A stretch of DNA of 64,000 nt from Oscillospiraceae bacterium (GCA_003538135.1 DPOR01000011.1:33186-97185), one strand, 5' to 3'. Shown: positions 53,039-62,754, counted from the first letter of the stretch. Notes: a model not told the origin generated them from the letters alone. Translations and numbers: made by a program.

Positions 53039-54622
53039 ATGTACAGCGTGCTTGTAGTTGACGATGAGATACGCCAGAGAGAGGCGGTTATACGAAATGT
53101 AGATTGGCAGAGAGCGGGCTTCGAGGTCGTCGGAGACGCCGAAAACGGAATAGAGGCGCTCGACCAGCTCGAAAAGCTCGAGCCCGATTTGGTTTTGACG
53201 GATATCAAGATGCCGCTCATGACCGGTCTTGAGCTTGCAAGAAAAGCCCGCGAAATAAGACCGGCGACTAAATTTGTTATCCTGAGCGGGTATGACGATT
53301 TTGAATACGCTCAGGAGGCGTTCAAATATAATGTAATAAGATATCTTTTGAAGCCCGTTTCCGCGTCGGAGCTCACCGATGAGTTCGAAAAAATCGGAGC
53401 TGAGATGAACAGGGAGTTTGACCTGCTCAAAAGCGGCGGGTCGAGCGAGGATATCTCGCTGCGGCTTGAAAAGGCCGAATTTCTGCTTCCGCTCCTGCTC
53501 GGCACGGGCGAGGATGTCCACGCCTCGGACGACCTGACAGAAAACGCGAAAAGGCTCGGTATAATCAAAAATGACGGCGACTGCTACAGCGTCGTAGCCT
53601 CGAAGTTCAAGACGAGCGCGGGTGAGACCTGCACCGCGCAGCACCATATAGACTTTGTCAACAGCATTATCAATAAATATGCCCTTTGCGAGAGCTTTTT
53701 TGTCAACGGCAGAATCATCACCCTTGTAACAAGCGACCCGGAGGAGATGTCAACAAAGCTGAGACTTCCCGTTATCGAGCTTGTTCAGAGCGCGAAGAAG
53801 CTTTTGAATCAGAACTGCACTATCGGTATCAGCGAGACCGTGAGCAATCCGTCGCTCTTGGCGCTCGCCTGCTCGCAGGCTATCACCGCGCGGCGCTATA
53901 CCTCCGACGGCACGGGCAGCATCCGCTATATAAACGACCAGGAGCGAAAGAGCACCTATGAGTTTGAAAGCGCCGAAAAATCCGTCAACAAGCTCGAGCA
54001 ACTCTTGAAAATAGGAAGCAAGGAGGAGATAACCTCGTTTCTTGACGAGATACTCTCCGGAAAGACGCGCGAGGGGATAGATTATATAATTATCCAGATT
54101 CTCGCCACCGCGCACAGGTGCGTGAGCGTCCTGCCCGACGGAAACGCCGCCGCGGAGCTCTTTACCGCCAACAACTCGTTTACCTCCCGCCTGTCGTTCG
54201 ATTTTAACGAGCAGTACAAAAACGAGCTTGTGTCCCTCTGCCTTGACGCAAGGGATATCATCTACCGCTCGCAGAGGCACGAGAGCGAGGCTCTCTGCGA
54301 CCACGCGCTGCAAATAATCAACGAGGAATATATGAACGAGGAGCTGTCGCTGACAGACGCGAGCGACAGGCTGGGCGTCAGTCCGAACTATCTGAGCGCT
54401 CTGATAAAAAAGAAAAAGTCGAAGAATTTTGTAACGCTTGTGACCGAAAGGCGCATGAAGGCGGCGAGCGACCTGCTCCTTTGCACCTCGATGAAAATAT
54501 TCGAGATAACGCAGAAGTGCGGTTACAGCGACCAGCATTATTTCAGCTACTGCTTCAAGAAGTATTACGGCGTTTCGCCGAACAAATACAGAGAGGAACA
54601 TTTGGGTGCAAGAGATGCTTAA
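53039..54622 (+). CDS. AraC-type response regulator (YesN-like)
   Basis: A 527-residue response regulator. The receiver domain (1-120) has the phospho-acceptor Asp55 in LVLTDIKMP and Lys in YLLKPVSA. A middle region of about 300 residues follows, then an AraC/XylS DNA-binding domain (about 430-527, LSLTDASDRLGVSPNYLSAL and FEITQKCGYSDQHYFSYCFK). It probably activates sugar uptake genes. ATG 53039 has GAGG eight bases upstream. It overlaps the kinase gene by 17 bases. Confidence 0.9.
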   Translation: MYSVLVVDDEIRQREAVIRNVDWQRAGFEVVGDAENGIEALDQLEKLEPDLVLTDIKMPLMTGLELARKAREIRPATKFVILSGYDDFEYAQEAFKYNVIRYLLKPVSASELTDEFEKIGAEMNREFDLLKSGGSSEDISLRLEKAEFLLPLLLGTGEDVHASDDLTENAKRLGIIKNDGDCYSVVASKFKTSAGETCTAQHHIDFVNSIINKYALCESFFVNGRIITLVTSDPEEMSTKLRLPVIELVQSAKKLLNQNCTIGISETVSNPSLLALACSQAITARRYTSDGTGSIRYINDQERKSTYEFESAEKSVNKLEQLLKIGSKEEITSFLDEILSGKTREGIDYIIIQILATAHRCVSVLPDGNAAAELFTANNSFTSRLSFDFNEQYKNELVSLCLDARDIIYRSQRHESEALCDHALQIINEEYMNEELSLTDASDRLGVSPNYLSALIKKKKSKNFVTLVTERRMKAASDLLLCTSMKIFEITQKCGYSDQHYFSYCFKKYYGVSPNKYREEHLGARDA

Positions 54623-56342
54623 ACATGCCAGAATAAAGCTGTCAACGCTTATAATTGCGGTAGTCGTGTTCGGCGTGCTGTTCTCAACGGTAGGCGCCAC
54701 GCTTCTTTTCGGCGTGTTTTATCAGAGAACGATGTTCAACTCGGCATATGTCGCGTCCAAGCAGTCGGTGTCCCAGACGAACGCCACGGTCTCCAATTAT
54801 ATCTCGTCCATCAAAAATAAGCTCGACAATCTCTGCAATGAGGTTGACAGCTGTGACAGTCTGCAATCGCTTAAAAACGCAGTCTCGACCGCGGCGCGGC
54901 TCGAGGACGATATATATTGCGTGACGGTTTACGATACGCACGGCAACATTCTCTTAACCGAGAACGACAGCGGCGACACCGCAAAGGAGAACGCCACCGA
55001 CCTGTCCTTTGACAAGTCGCTTTTCCCGAATCTGAAGGACGGCTATTTGATAACTCAGCCCCATGTCGATACGCTCTATAAAAACAAGTATCCGTGGGTA
55101 GTGACTATAGCGAAGAAAAAGTATTCCGATTTGTTCCAAAAGCAGGTCTTTGTCGCCGTCAACTTCGAGTTTATGTCGATAGCGAAATATATCGACAGAA
55201 TAAGCATCGGACAGAGGGGCTACTGCTATATCGTAGATTCAAAGGGCGGGATAGTCTATCATCCGCAGCAGCAGATGCTCTTCTCCGGCATAAAAAAAGA
55301 GAATACCGACGCGGTTTCAAAAATGACCGACGGCATCCACAGAGAAGGCGACAATATCTATACCGTGTCGTCGCTCAATTCGTGCAGCTGGAAGATAGTC
55401 GGCGTGAGCTTCACGGACGAGGTGACGCAGTCCGTCAAAAAGCAGATAGCGGTCGGCTTGGCGTTTGCGCTTCTGTTCAGCCTTATTATCTCCGTCACGG
55501 TTTATTTCCTGCTCTCACGCACGGTTACAAGACCCGTCAGACGTCTCGTTTCATCCATGCAGAACTTTGAAATGCAGGCGGAAACATATAAATATAAGGC
55601 CGATAAGGCGAACGTAGTCGAATTCAGCACTCTCTCCGCGTCGTTTGAGCACATGGTTCAGATGATACAGTCGCTCATGGAAAAGGTGCATAATGAGGAG
55701 ATAGTCCTCAGAAAAACGGAGCTCAAGGCTCTCCAGGCTCAGATAAATCCGCATTTCCTCTATAATACGCTCGACTCCATCCAGTGGATGTGCGAACAGG
55801 ATAACAGCAAAGAGGCGGTCGAGATGGTCGGCGCGCTTGCAAAGCTGTTCAGAATAAGCATCAGCCACGGCAACGAGTTTATCACCATAAGCGACGAGCT
55901 GCGCCATGCCGAGAGCTACCTCATAATCCAGAGCTACAGATACAAAAACCAGTTTACTTATTCGTTCGATGTAGACGAGAGCCTGCTCGGATATATGTGC
56001 AACAAGATAACCATCCAGCCGTTTATCGAGAACGCCATTTACCACGGACTCGACAGAATGGTTGACGAGGGCGAGATACGCATCTGCGTTCGCGCCGACG
56101 GCAAGGATATCATAATCACCGTCGCCGATAACGGACTCGGAATGACAAAGGAGCAGTGCGAGACCATCCTGAAAAAAGACAGGAGCGACTCGAAGGGCAT
56201 CGGCGTTAAAAATGTCAACGACAGGCTTAAAATCTATTTCGGCGATGAATACGGAATTTCAATCGAAAGCGAGCTTGATGTCGGCACGACGGTTAAAATT
56301 AAGATTCCGAAGATTGAGAAAGGACGGGAAAATGAATATTAA
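54606..56342 (+). CDS. Sensor histidine kinase with Cache-type domain (YesM-like)
   Basis: A 578-residue membrane kinase. The first helix (about 15-37) is followed by an extracytoplasmic Cache-like sensor (about 40-280), a second helix (about 282-303), HAMP, and the His_kinase domain with LQAQINPHFLYNTLDSIQW (His near 384) and an ATPase domain (VADNGLGM and GIGVKNVNDRL). The GTG at 54606 follows AGAGG. It overlaps both neighbours. This class partners YesN-type regulators in carbohydrate sensing. Confidence 0.9.
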   Translation: MQEMLKHARIKLSTLIIAVVVFGVLFSTVGATLLFGVFYQRTMFNSAYVASKQSVSQTNATVSNYISSIKNKLDNLCNEVDSCDSLQSLKNAVSTAARLEDDIYCVTVYDTHGNILLTENDSGDTAKENATDLSFDKSLFPNLKDGYLITQPHVDTLYKNKYPWVVTIAKKKYSDLFQKQVFVAVNFEFMSIAKYIDRISIGQRGYCYIVDSKGGIVYHPQQQMLFSGIKKENTDAVSKMTDGIHREGDNIYTVSSLNSCSWKIVGVSFTDEVTQSVKKQIAVGLAFALLFSLIISVTVYFLLSRTVTRPVRRLVSSMQNFEMQAETYKYKADKANVVEFSTLSASFEHMVQMIQSLMEKVHNEEIVLRKTELKALQAQINPHFLYNTLDSIQWMCEQDNSKEAVEMVGALAKLFRISISHGNEFITISDELRHAESYLIIQSYRYKNQFTYSFDVDESLLGYMCNKITIQPFIENAIYHGLDRMVDEGEIRICVRADGKDIIITVADNGLGMTKEQCETILKKDRSDSKGIGVKNVNDRLKIYFGDEYGISIESELDVGTTVKIKIPKIEKGRENEY

Positions 56343-57315
56343 GAGAAGTATCGCGTTCATGCTGCTCGCCTCATTCTTGCTCTGCGTGTTGTTCGGCTGC
56401 GAAAGCGGAAGCGGCTTTGCCCCCGAATATCCGAGAGTTGCCATAATAATAAAGGGAAGCGAATCCGATTTCTGGAACGACGTGAAAAAGGGGGCGTATT
56501 CGGCCGCGACCGAGTTCAACATCGATATCACATTTGAGGGACCGGAGAACGAGGAGGATTACGAGACTCAAAATAAAATGATAGAAAACGCCGTTTACCG
56601 CAATGTCGGCGCGATTATCCTCTCTGCAATCGATTTTGAGAAAAACGCTCCCGCCGTTCGCAAGGCTGCGGAGAAGGGTATAAAGATAATAACCGTTGAC
56701 AGCGACGTTGACGTAGCCGAAAAGGAGCTGTATATAGCAACCGACAATTATTCTGCCGGTCAAAAAACGGCGGATGTCGCGCAGAAACTCTGCGGAGACA
56801 AAGAAAGCATCAATATCGGAATAGTCAACTACGGCGAGAACACCGAAAACGGCAGCAAGCGTTTGCAGGGTTTTAAGGACGGCATAAAAAACATTAAAAA
56901 CGCAAGGATAGTCGCCATGATAAGCATATCGTCGAACGCCCAAAGCGCAACGGCGGGCGCAAGGAAGCTGCTCGAGGAAAATCCGGAGATAAATGTTCTT
57001 GTCGGCTTCAACGAGTGGTCAACTTTAGGCGTGGGCACGGCGATAAAGGAGCTCGGAGTCAAGGACAGCGTCTGCGGCATAGGCTTCGACAACAACACGG
57101 AGTGCGTCGGAATGCTCGAGACGGGCGAGCTTGATACTCTCATTGTCCAAAACCCGTTCTCCATGGGCTATCTCGCCGTCATGAATGCGGCAAACATACT
57201 CTCGGGCAAGAAGACCGAGCATGAGATTAAAACCGACGTCTATGTCGTCGACCGCAGCAATATGTTTTCAGCGGACGTTCAGAAGATACTCTTCGGCTTT
57301 GACAAATACAAATAA
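56332..57315 (+). CDS. Sugar-binding lipoprotein, probable sensory partner
   Basis: A 327-residue periplasmic-binding-protein type I lipoprotein. The lipobox is LFGC with Cys23. The mature part begins RVAIIIKGSESDFWNDVKKG and shows the galactose/ribose-binding order ITVDSDVD, NYGENTENGSKRLQGF and GIGFDNNTECVGML. It overlaps the kinase by 11 bases, so it is probably a sensing component that presents sugar to the kinase, distinct from the transport protein at 57506. A hairpin terminator follows. Confidence 0.85.
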   Translation: MNIKRSIAFMLLASFLLCVLFGCESGSGFAPEYPRVAIIIKGSESDFWNDVKKGAYSAATEFNIDITFEGPENEEDYETQNKMIENAVYRNVGAIILSAIDFEKNAPAVRKAAEKGIKIITVDSDVDVAEKELYIATDNYSAGQKTADVAQKLCGDKESINIGIVNYGENTENGSKRLQGFKDGIKNIKNARIVAMISISSNAQSATAGARKLLEENPEINVLVGFNEWSTLGVGTAIKELGVKDSVCGIGFDNNTECVGMLETGELDTLIVQNPFSMGYLAVMNAANILSGKKTEHEIKTDVYVVDRSNMFSADVQKILFGFDKYK

Positions 57316-57320
57316 AACAG

Positions 57321-57360
57321 CTGTCCGAACACGTTGAAAGGTGTTCGGGCAGTTCTTCTC
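57321..57360 (+). terminator. Terminator after the sensory lipoprotein
   Basis: Twelve-base arms CTGTCCGAACAC (57321-57332) and GTGTTCGGGCAG (57341-57352) pair with one G-U, followed by TTCTTCTCG. The U tract is short. Confidence 0.65.
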
Positions 57361-57456
57361 GTTAAAGCGTCAAAGTCTATATATTGGTTCGACAAAAGCG
57401 TAAAATTTTATACATTTTAGATAGAAAATCTCATTCTGTTTTTGAAACCGCAAAGC

Positions 57457-57462
57457 TATAAT
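57457..57462 (+). promoter_or_regulatory. -10 box of the mglB promoter
   Basis: Consensus TATAAT lies 43 bases before the mglB start. The sequence 17 bases upstream (TTCTGT, 57434-57439) is a poor -35 box, as expected if an activator, perhaps the response regulator at 53039, is needed. No operator was identified. Confidence 0.5.
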
Positions 57463-57505
57463 AAAGATGCTGATAACGTAAGAAATTTTTTAAGGAGGTA
57501 CTCTT

Positions 57506-58588
57506 ATGAAAAAGTTGTTAGCAGTTTTATTGGCAGTTATTATGGTATTAGGCTTAGCCGCTTGTAAGCCCGGCGATTCCGGCGACAAGAACAAGAACAA
57601 GGGTGAGATTTCCGTTCTGTACTATTCGTTCAGCGACGCGTACATCTCCACCGTCCGCACCGCAATGGACAAGATCCTCACCGACGGCGGATACACCTTC
57701 AACGACTATGACGCAAACGGCAACCAGACCACGCAGACCGAGCAGGTTCAGACCGCTCTTGCAAAGGGCTGCTCGATGCTTATCGTCAACGTTGTTGACA
57801 CCGGCTCGGACGACGCAGCTCAGAACATCATCAACCTCGCCAAGGCGAAGAACGTTCCCGTCATATTCTTCAACCGCTCTGTCGATCAGAAGGTTATCGA
57901 GAGCTATGATAAATGCGTATTCGTCGGCACAGACTATGAGCAGGCCGGCCATATGCAGGGCAAGATGATAGGCGAGTATGTCCTTGCAAACTATGGCAAG
58001 CTTGACCTCAACAATGACGGCGTAATCAGCTACGTTATGTTCAAGGGTCAGGAAGGCAACATGGAAGCTATCGCTCGTACCCAGTACGGTGTTGAAGATG
58101 CAAACGCAGTCCTCAAGGCTGCCGGCAAGCCCGAGCTCAAGTTCTATGACGCAGCGAACAAGAACAAGTATCTTGTTGACCAGGACGGCACATGGTCCTC
58201 CGCAGCCGCAACGAACTATATGAGCACCGCTCTTGCGCAGTACACCGAGTCCAACAAGAACATGATAGAGCTTGTTATCGCTAACAACGACGAGATGGCG
58301 CTCGGCGCAATCTCCGCTCTCCAGACCGCCGGCTATAACAAGGACGGCAAGACCGTCATCCCCGTATTCGGCGTTGACGCTACGGACGCAGCGAAGTCCG
58401 CTATCAACTCCGGCTCGATGACAGGCACCATTAAGCAGGATGCAGAGGGTATGGCAACCGCTATAACCACCGTTATGAAGAACCTGCTCAACGGCACGAA
58501 CGCACTTGAAGGCATCGACGCAGCGAACACTGTCGGCAAGTGGAGGGTCAACATTCCTTATTCAACCTACACTTCCGAGAGCAAATAA
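57506..58588 (+). CDS. mglB: Galactose/glucose-binding lipoprotein (MglB type)
   Basis: A 360-residue type I binding lipoprotein with lipobox LGLAAC (Cys20). The loop DLNNDGVIS from residue 167 is the EF-hand-like calcium site of galactose/glucose-binding proteins. SVLYYSFSDAYISTVRTAMD, GIDAANTVG and the central NDEMALGAISALQTAG fit the family. It delivers sugar to MglAC. AAGGAGG lies before the ATG. The stem-loop after its stop probably raises its expression relative to the transporter. Confidence 0.9.
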   Translation: MKKLLAVLLAVIMVLGLAACKPGDSGDKNKNKGEISVLYYSFSDAYISTVRTAMDKILTDGGYTFNDYDANGNQTTQTEQVQTALAKGCSMLIVNVVDTGSDDAAQNIINLAKAKNVPVIFFNRSVDQKVIESYDKCVFVGTDYEQAGHMQGKMIGEYVLANYGKLDLNNDGVISYVMFKGQEGNMEAIARTQYGVEDANAVLKAAGKPELKFYDAANKNKYLVDQDGTWSSAAATNYMSTALAQYTESNKNMIELVIANNDEMALGAISALQTAGYNKDGKTVIPVFGVDATDAAKSAINSGSMTGTIKQDAEGMATAITTVMKNLLNGTNALEGIDAANTVGKWRVNIPYSTYTSESK

Positions 58589-58607
58589 TTAAGACGTTGT
58601 CAATTTG

Positions 58608-58632
58608 CGGTTGGGGCGCTTCGCCCCAACCG
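58608..58632 (+). other. Intercistronic stem-loop between mglB and mglA
   Basis: A perfect 11-bp stem CGGTTGGGGCG/CGCCCCAACCG with a three-base loop lies 20 bases after mglB. There is no T tract. Such stem-loops after binding-protein genes usually stabilise the upstream message or reduce read-through. Confidence 0.65.
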
Positions 58633-58660
58633 TAAACTCGGATGAAGAGGAGTGAAACAT

Positions 58661-60190
58661 ATGCAGACCAATATCAATAAGCCGGATTCCGATAAAGACA
58701 TATTGCTGAAAATGGTGGATATAGAGAAGTCGTTCCCGGGTGTCAAGGCGCTTGATCATGCGCAGCTGACGGTCAAAAGGGGAACGGTGCACGCGCTCAT
58801 GGGCGAAAACGGCGCGGGCAAATCAACCCTTATGAAATGCCTTTTCGGCGTTTACAGCAAGGACGGCGGGCATATATATGTCGACGGCCAAGAGGTGAAC
58901 TACAAGAACTCCAGGGAAGCCCTTGAAAACGGAGTCGCGATGGTTCACCAGGAGCTTAATCAGGCTCTCAAACGCAATGTTATGGACAATATGTGGCTCG
59001 GCAGATTCCCGACCGTTTCAAAATTCGTTCCGTTTACGAGCGAAAAGAAAATGTACGAAGAGACGGCACGGGTATTCAAGGAGCTTGAAATAAATGTCGA
59101 TCCCAAAACAATAATGAGCACTATGCCGGTTTCGCAGAGACAGATGGTCGAGATCGCGAAGGCGGTTTCTTATAATTCAAAAATTATCGTCTTTGACGAG
59201 CCCACGTCGTCGCTTACCGAGGAAGAGGCGGAGCACCTGTTCCGCATAATCAATATGCTGCGCGACCGCGGCTGCGCGATTGTCTATATCTCCCATAAAA
59301 TGGAGGAGATACTGCGCATAAGCGACGAGGTCACAATAATGTGCGACGGCAGATGGGTTGCGACAAAGCCCGCAAGCGAGCTTACCATGAACGAGATAAT
59401 CAAGCTCATGGTCGGCCGCGAGCTGACAAACAGATATCCTCCCAAGGATAACGAGATAGGCGACGTGCTTTTGAAGGTAGAAAATCTCAGCAGCGAATAT
59501 ACGAATCTGAGAGACGTGTCCTTTGAGGCAAGTAAGGGAGAAATTCTCGGCGTTGCCGGACTTGACGGTTCGGGCAGAACAGAGCTTCTCGAGCAGATTT
59601 TCGGTATAACGACGCGCCGCGGCGGAAAGATTTATCTCGACGGCAAGGAGACGAAAAACAAAACTCCTCATGAGTCGATAAGAAACGGCTTCGCCCTTTT
59701 GACCGAGGAGCGGCGCGCAACGGGAATCTTCGGCATTCTCAACGTCAGAGAGAATGCGACGGTAGCAAGCCTGAAAAAATATATGGCAGGCCCGTTCGTC
59801 AGCAAAAAGAAAATGAAGGTAACTACCGACAAGTATATAAAGTCCCTGAAGATAAAGACTCCCAACCAGGAGACGAAGATAAGATCTCTTTCGGGCGGCA
59901 ATCAGCAGAAGGTTATTTTTGCAAGGTGGCTTTTGACCGATCCCACGGTGCTCCTCCTCGACGAGCCCACAAGAGGTATTGATGTCGGCGCGAAATACGA
60001 GATATATCAGCTTATTCTCGACCTCGCCAAAAAGGGCAAAACAGTTATTATGGTATCTTCCGAAATGGCAGAGCTTTTGGGCGTTTGCGATAAGATACTC
60101 GTTATGTCGGGCGGCAGGCTCGCGGGCGAGGTAGACGCCAAAACGACGAGCCAGGAAGAAATAATGACCCTTGCGGCGAAATATGTCTAA
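58661..60190 (+). CDS. mglA: Sugar ABC transporter ATPase, double-domain (MglA type)
   Basis: A 509-residue protein with two ABC domains. The first has Walker A GENGAGKST at 48-56 and the signature region MPVSQRQMVEIAKAVS. The second has the degenerate loop GLDGSGRTELLEQ and the signature LSGGNQQKVIFARW followed by LLLDEPTRGIDVG, as in MglA, XylG and RbsA. ATG 58661 is used, with GAGGAG eight bases upstream. It energises the MglC permease. Confidence 0.95.
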   Translation: MQTNINKPDSDKDILLKMVDIEKSFPGVKALDHAQLTVKRGTVHALMGENGAGKSTLMKCLFGVYSKDGGHIYVDGQEVNYKNSREALENGVAMVHQELNQALKRNVMDNMWLGRFPTVSKFVPFTSEKKMYEETARVFKELEINVDPKTIMSTMPVSQRQMVEIAKAVSYNSKIIVFDEPTSSLTEEEAEHLFRIINMLRDRGCAIVYISHKMEEILRISDEVTIMCDGRWVATKPASELTMNEIIKLMVGRELTNRYPPKDNEIGDVLLKVENLSSEYTNLRDVSFEASKGEILGVAGLDGSGRTELLEQIFGITTRRGGKIYLDGKETKNKTPHESIRNGFALLTEERRATGIFGILNVRENATVASLKKYMAGPFVSKKKMKVTTDKYIKSLKIKTPNQETKIRSLSGGNQQKVIFARWLLTDPTVLLLDEPTRGIDVGAKYEIYQLILDLAKKGKTVIMVSSEMAELLGVCDKILVMSGGRLAGEVDAKTTSQEEIMTLAAKYV

Positions 60191-60202
60191 GGAGGAATCA
60201 TC

Positions 60203-61294
60203 ATGGCTGAAACAGGTGCAAAAAAAGCAAAGCGCTCGCGAATTTCCGTTTGGATTGAAAATTTCAAAGCGGCGGAGCGCGGCGATAAAAAAAGACTTAT
60301 AACGGATCTTTTGTTCAACAATGCAATGTTTATTATAATCGCGATCTCCGTGATTTTCATTGCCATAAAAGTTCCGGCGTTCCTGAGCATTTCATCTATA
60401 GTAAACATAATCTCGCTAACGGCGGCTAAGCTGCCCATCGCTCTCGGCATCGCGGGCTGTATCGTGCTGACCGGTACCGATATTTCGGCAGGCCGCTGCG
60501 TCGGACTCACGGCGTGCGTGGCTGCGTCTCTGCTCCAGATGAGCGGCTACGCCAATAAGATGTTCAAAGACCTTGACACCATGCCGCTTATCGTTGTTCT
60601 TCTCGCGGTTATGGCAATAGGCGCGGTAGTCGGTCTTGTAAACGGATTCTTCGTCGCAAAGTTTAAGCTCCATCCGTTTATAGTCACCCTTTCGACTCAG
60701 CTTATCGTTTTCGGTACGGTTCTCATGTACCTGATGATAGGCGGCAACAACGGACAGACCCTCTCCGGCCTTGACCAGTCCTACACGAAGTTCATCACGG
60801 GCACGCTGTTCTCCGTAGACGGTGTTGCGATTCCTAAGTACGTTCTCTATTCGATAATCCTGACGGCTATCATGTGGGTCGTTTGGAATAAAACGAAGTT
60901 CGGCAAGAATATGTTTGCGGTCGGCTCGAACGAAGAGGCTGCGAGGGTCTCCGGCGTTAACGTGTTCATGACCATCATTCTCGTCTTTGTTCTTGCGGGC
61001 GTTATGTACGGCATCACGGGCTTTATCGAGGGTGCGAGAATCGCCTCCTGCTCGGCAAACACCGGCCTTAACTACGAGTGCGACGCCATAGCGGCGTGCG
61101 TCATCGGCGGCGTATCGTTCGTCGGCGGTACCGGAAAGATAAGCGGAATAGTCGTCGGCGTTCTGCTCCTGCAGATAATTTTCGCGGGACTTAATTTCCT
61201 CTCCGTGTCCGCAAATATGCTCTACATCATCAAGGGTATGATAATCCTCATTGCCTGCGCTATCGATATGCGTAAATATCTCGCGCGCAGATAA
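60203..61294 (+). CDS. mglC: Sugar ABC transporter permease (MglC type)
   Basis: A 363-residue permease with about nine or ten membrane helices. A basic cytoplasmic leader of about 30 residues precedes NAMFIIIAISVIFIAIKVPA. The family signature ACVIGGVSFVGGTGKISGIVVG is present. It forms the channel of the galactose/glucose importer with MglA. AAGGAGG lies before the ATG, 12 bases after mglA. Confidence 0.94.
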   Translation: MAETGAKKAKRSRISVWIENFKAAERGDKKRLITDLLFNNAMFIIIAISVIFIAIKVPAFLSISSIVNIISLTAAKLPIALGIAGCIVLTGTDISAGRCVGLTACVAASLLQMSGYANKMFKDLDTMPLIVVLLAVMAIGAVVGLVNGFFVAKFKLHPFIVTLSTQLIVFGTVLMYLMIGGNNGQTLSGLDQSYTKFITGTLFSVDGVAIPKYVLYSIILTAIMWVVWNKTKFGKNMFAVGSNEEAARVSGVNVFMTIILVFVLAGVMYGITGFIEGARIASCSANTGLNYECDAIAACVIGGVSFVGGTGKISGIVVGVLLLQIIFAGLNFLSVSANMLYIIKGMIILIACAIDMRKYLARR

Positions 61295-61326
61295 TCAAAA
61301 CCTGAACCGAAAGGCAGTGAAACATC

Positions 61327-61701
61327 ATGGACAATGAAAAAAGCACAATGGGTCTTACGACAGAGAGAAAGCCGGGCGGACTTTACAGGAACGTCAAGAT
61401 GTCCGTAAAAACCGTCGATAAGCTCATAGCAATAGGCATCGTTGTTCTTATTGCCTGTGTTGTTTTTGCGATAAGCCATGCAGGGTTTACGGTCACCTTC
61501 GATACGAACGGCGGCTCGCAGATCGAAAATCAGAAGGTTATGCACGGTCAATTGGTTAGCGTCGAAAATGACCCCGTCAAAGAGGGCTATGTGTTCACAG
61601 GCTGGTATATCGACAAAGACTGCACAAGAAAGTTCGATATCGGTAAAGACACGATAAGCGAAAGTATAACACTCTATTCGGGCTGGGTCGAAGCGGAATA
61701 A
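61327..61701 (+). CDS. Single-pass protein with InlB-type repeat
   Basis: A 124-residue protein. Residues 1-30 are cytoplasmic and basic, a helix (LIAIGIVVLIACVVFAIS) spans the membrane, and the extracytoplasmic part FTVTFDTNGGSQIENQKV ... EGYVFTGWYIDKD is one Listeria-Bacteroides (InlB B/Flg_new) repeat. Such units occur in surface proteins and are beta-grasp-like. It directly follows mglC by 32 bases and precedes an aldo/keto reductase, so it is probably co-transcribed with the transporter. Its role there is unknown. Confidence 0.75.
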   Translation: MDNEKSTMGLTTERKPGGLYRNVKMSVKTVDKLIAIGIVVLIACVVFAISHAGFTVTFDTNGGSQIENQKVMHGQLVSVENDPVKEGYVFTGWYIDKDCTRKFDIGKDTISESITLYSGWVEAE

Positions 61702-61726
61702 CAAGGGTATATATAGGAGATTTGAG

Positions 61727-62722
61727 ATGTATTTTGCAAACGAAAAGAGATATGAGAAAATGCAGTATAACCGCTTGGGAAAAAGCGGACTGAAGCTGCC
61801 TGCCGTCTCCCTCGGACTTTGGCATAACTTCGGCGATACCGCGCAGTTTTCCAATATGAAAGAGCTGTGCTTTACTGCATTTGACAACGGTATTACGCAT
61901 TTCGACTTAGCCAATAATTACGGTCCGGCGCCCGGCAGCGCCGAAGAGAATTTCGGCAGGATTCTCGCTCAGGAGATGGGAGCCTACCGCGATGAAATGA
62001 TAATCAGCACCAAGGCGGGCTATGCCATGTGGCCCGGACCGTACGGCTGCCGCAACGGAAGCCGCAAATACCTTCTTGCGAGCCTTGATCAGAGCCTTAA
62101 ACGCATGGGACTGGAGTATGTTGATATTTTTTATCATCACTGCCTCGACCCGGAGACTCCGCTCGAGGAGACAATGGGCGCGCTCGCGCAGGCCGTTCAC
62201 AGCGGCAAAGCTCTCTATGCGGGAGTCTCCAATTACGACGGCGAAAATCTTGAAAAGGCGTGCGGAATTCTTGACGACCTCAAGTGCCCGTTCGTGATAA
62301 ATCAGAACAGGTATTCAATATTTGACAGAACCGTTGAGCAAAACGGTCTCAAGAGCACCGCCGCGCGGCTTAATAAGGGCATTATAGCCTTCAGTCCGCT
62401 CGCGCAGGGTATGCTCACCGACAGATATTTAAACGGCATTCCCGGCGACAGCCGAGTCATGACGGACGGCAGATTCCTGTCCGCCGACGCAATAACCGAA
62501 GAAAAGCTTGAAAAAGTTCGCGCGCTTTCGGAAATTGCAAAGGAGAGAAACCAGACTCTCGCGGAAATGGCTTTGGCATGGGTGCTCAGAGACGGCATTG
62601 TCAGCTCCGTTCTGATCGGTGCGTCGAAGCCGTCGCAGATAGTCGATAATATAAAGGCTATCGAAAACATATCGTTCACGAGCGATGAGCTCGAGCGAAT
62701 AGATAAAATCAGCCTTACCTGA
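61727..62722 (+). CDS. Aldo/keto reductase (YghZ-like)
   Basis: A 331-residue NADPH-dependent aldo/keto reductase. Residues include the catalytic Asp and Tyr in THFDLANNYGPAPGSAEENFG, Lys in IISTKAGYAMWPGPYG and His in DIFYHHCLDPETP; C-terminal SSVLIGASKPSQIVDNIKA binds the cofactor. It resembles YghZ, which reduces L-glyceraldehyde 3-phosphate or methylglyoxal. AGGAG lies before the ATG. It closes the sugar transporter operon; an aldose substrate is plausible. Confidence 0.9.
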   Translation: MYFANEKRYEKMQYNRLGKSGLKLPAVSLGLWHNFGDTAQFSNMKELCFTAFDNGITHFDLANNYGPAPGSAEENFGRILAQEMGAYRDEMIISTKAGYAMWPGPYGCRNGSRKYLLASLDQSLKRMGLEYVDIFYHHCLDPETPLEETMGALAQAVHSGKALYAGVSNYDGENLEKACGILDDLKCPFVINQNRYSIFDRTVEQNGLKSTAARLNKGIIAFSPLAQGMLTDRYLNGIPGDSRVMTDGRFLSADAITEEKLEKVRALSEIAKERNQTLAEMALAWVLRDGIVSSVLIGASKPSQIVDNIKAIENISFTSDELERIDKISLT

Positions 62723-62754
62723 TTTTTCTGTAATCTCCCCGTAAATGTGAATCG

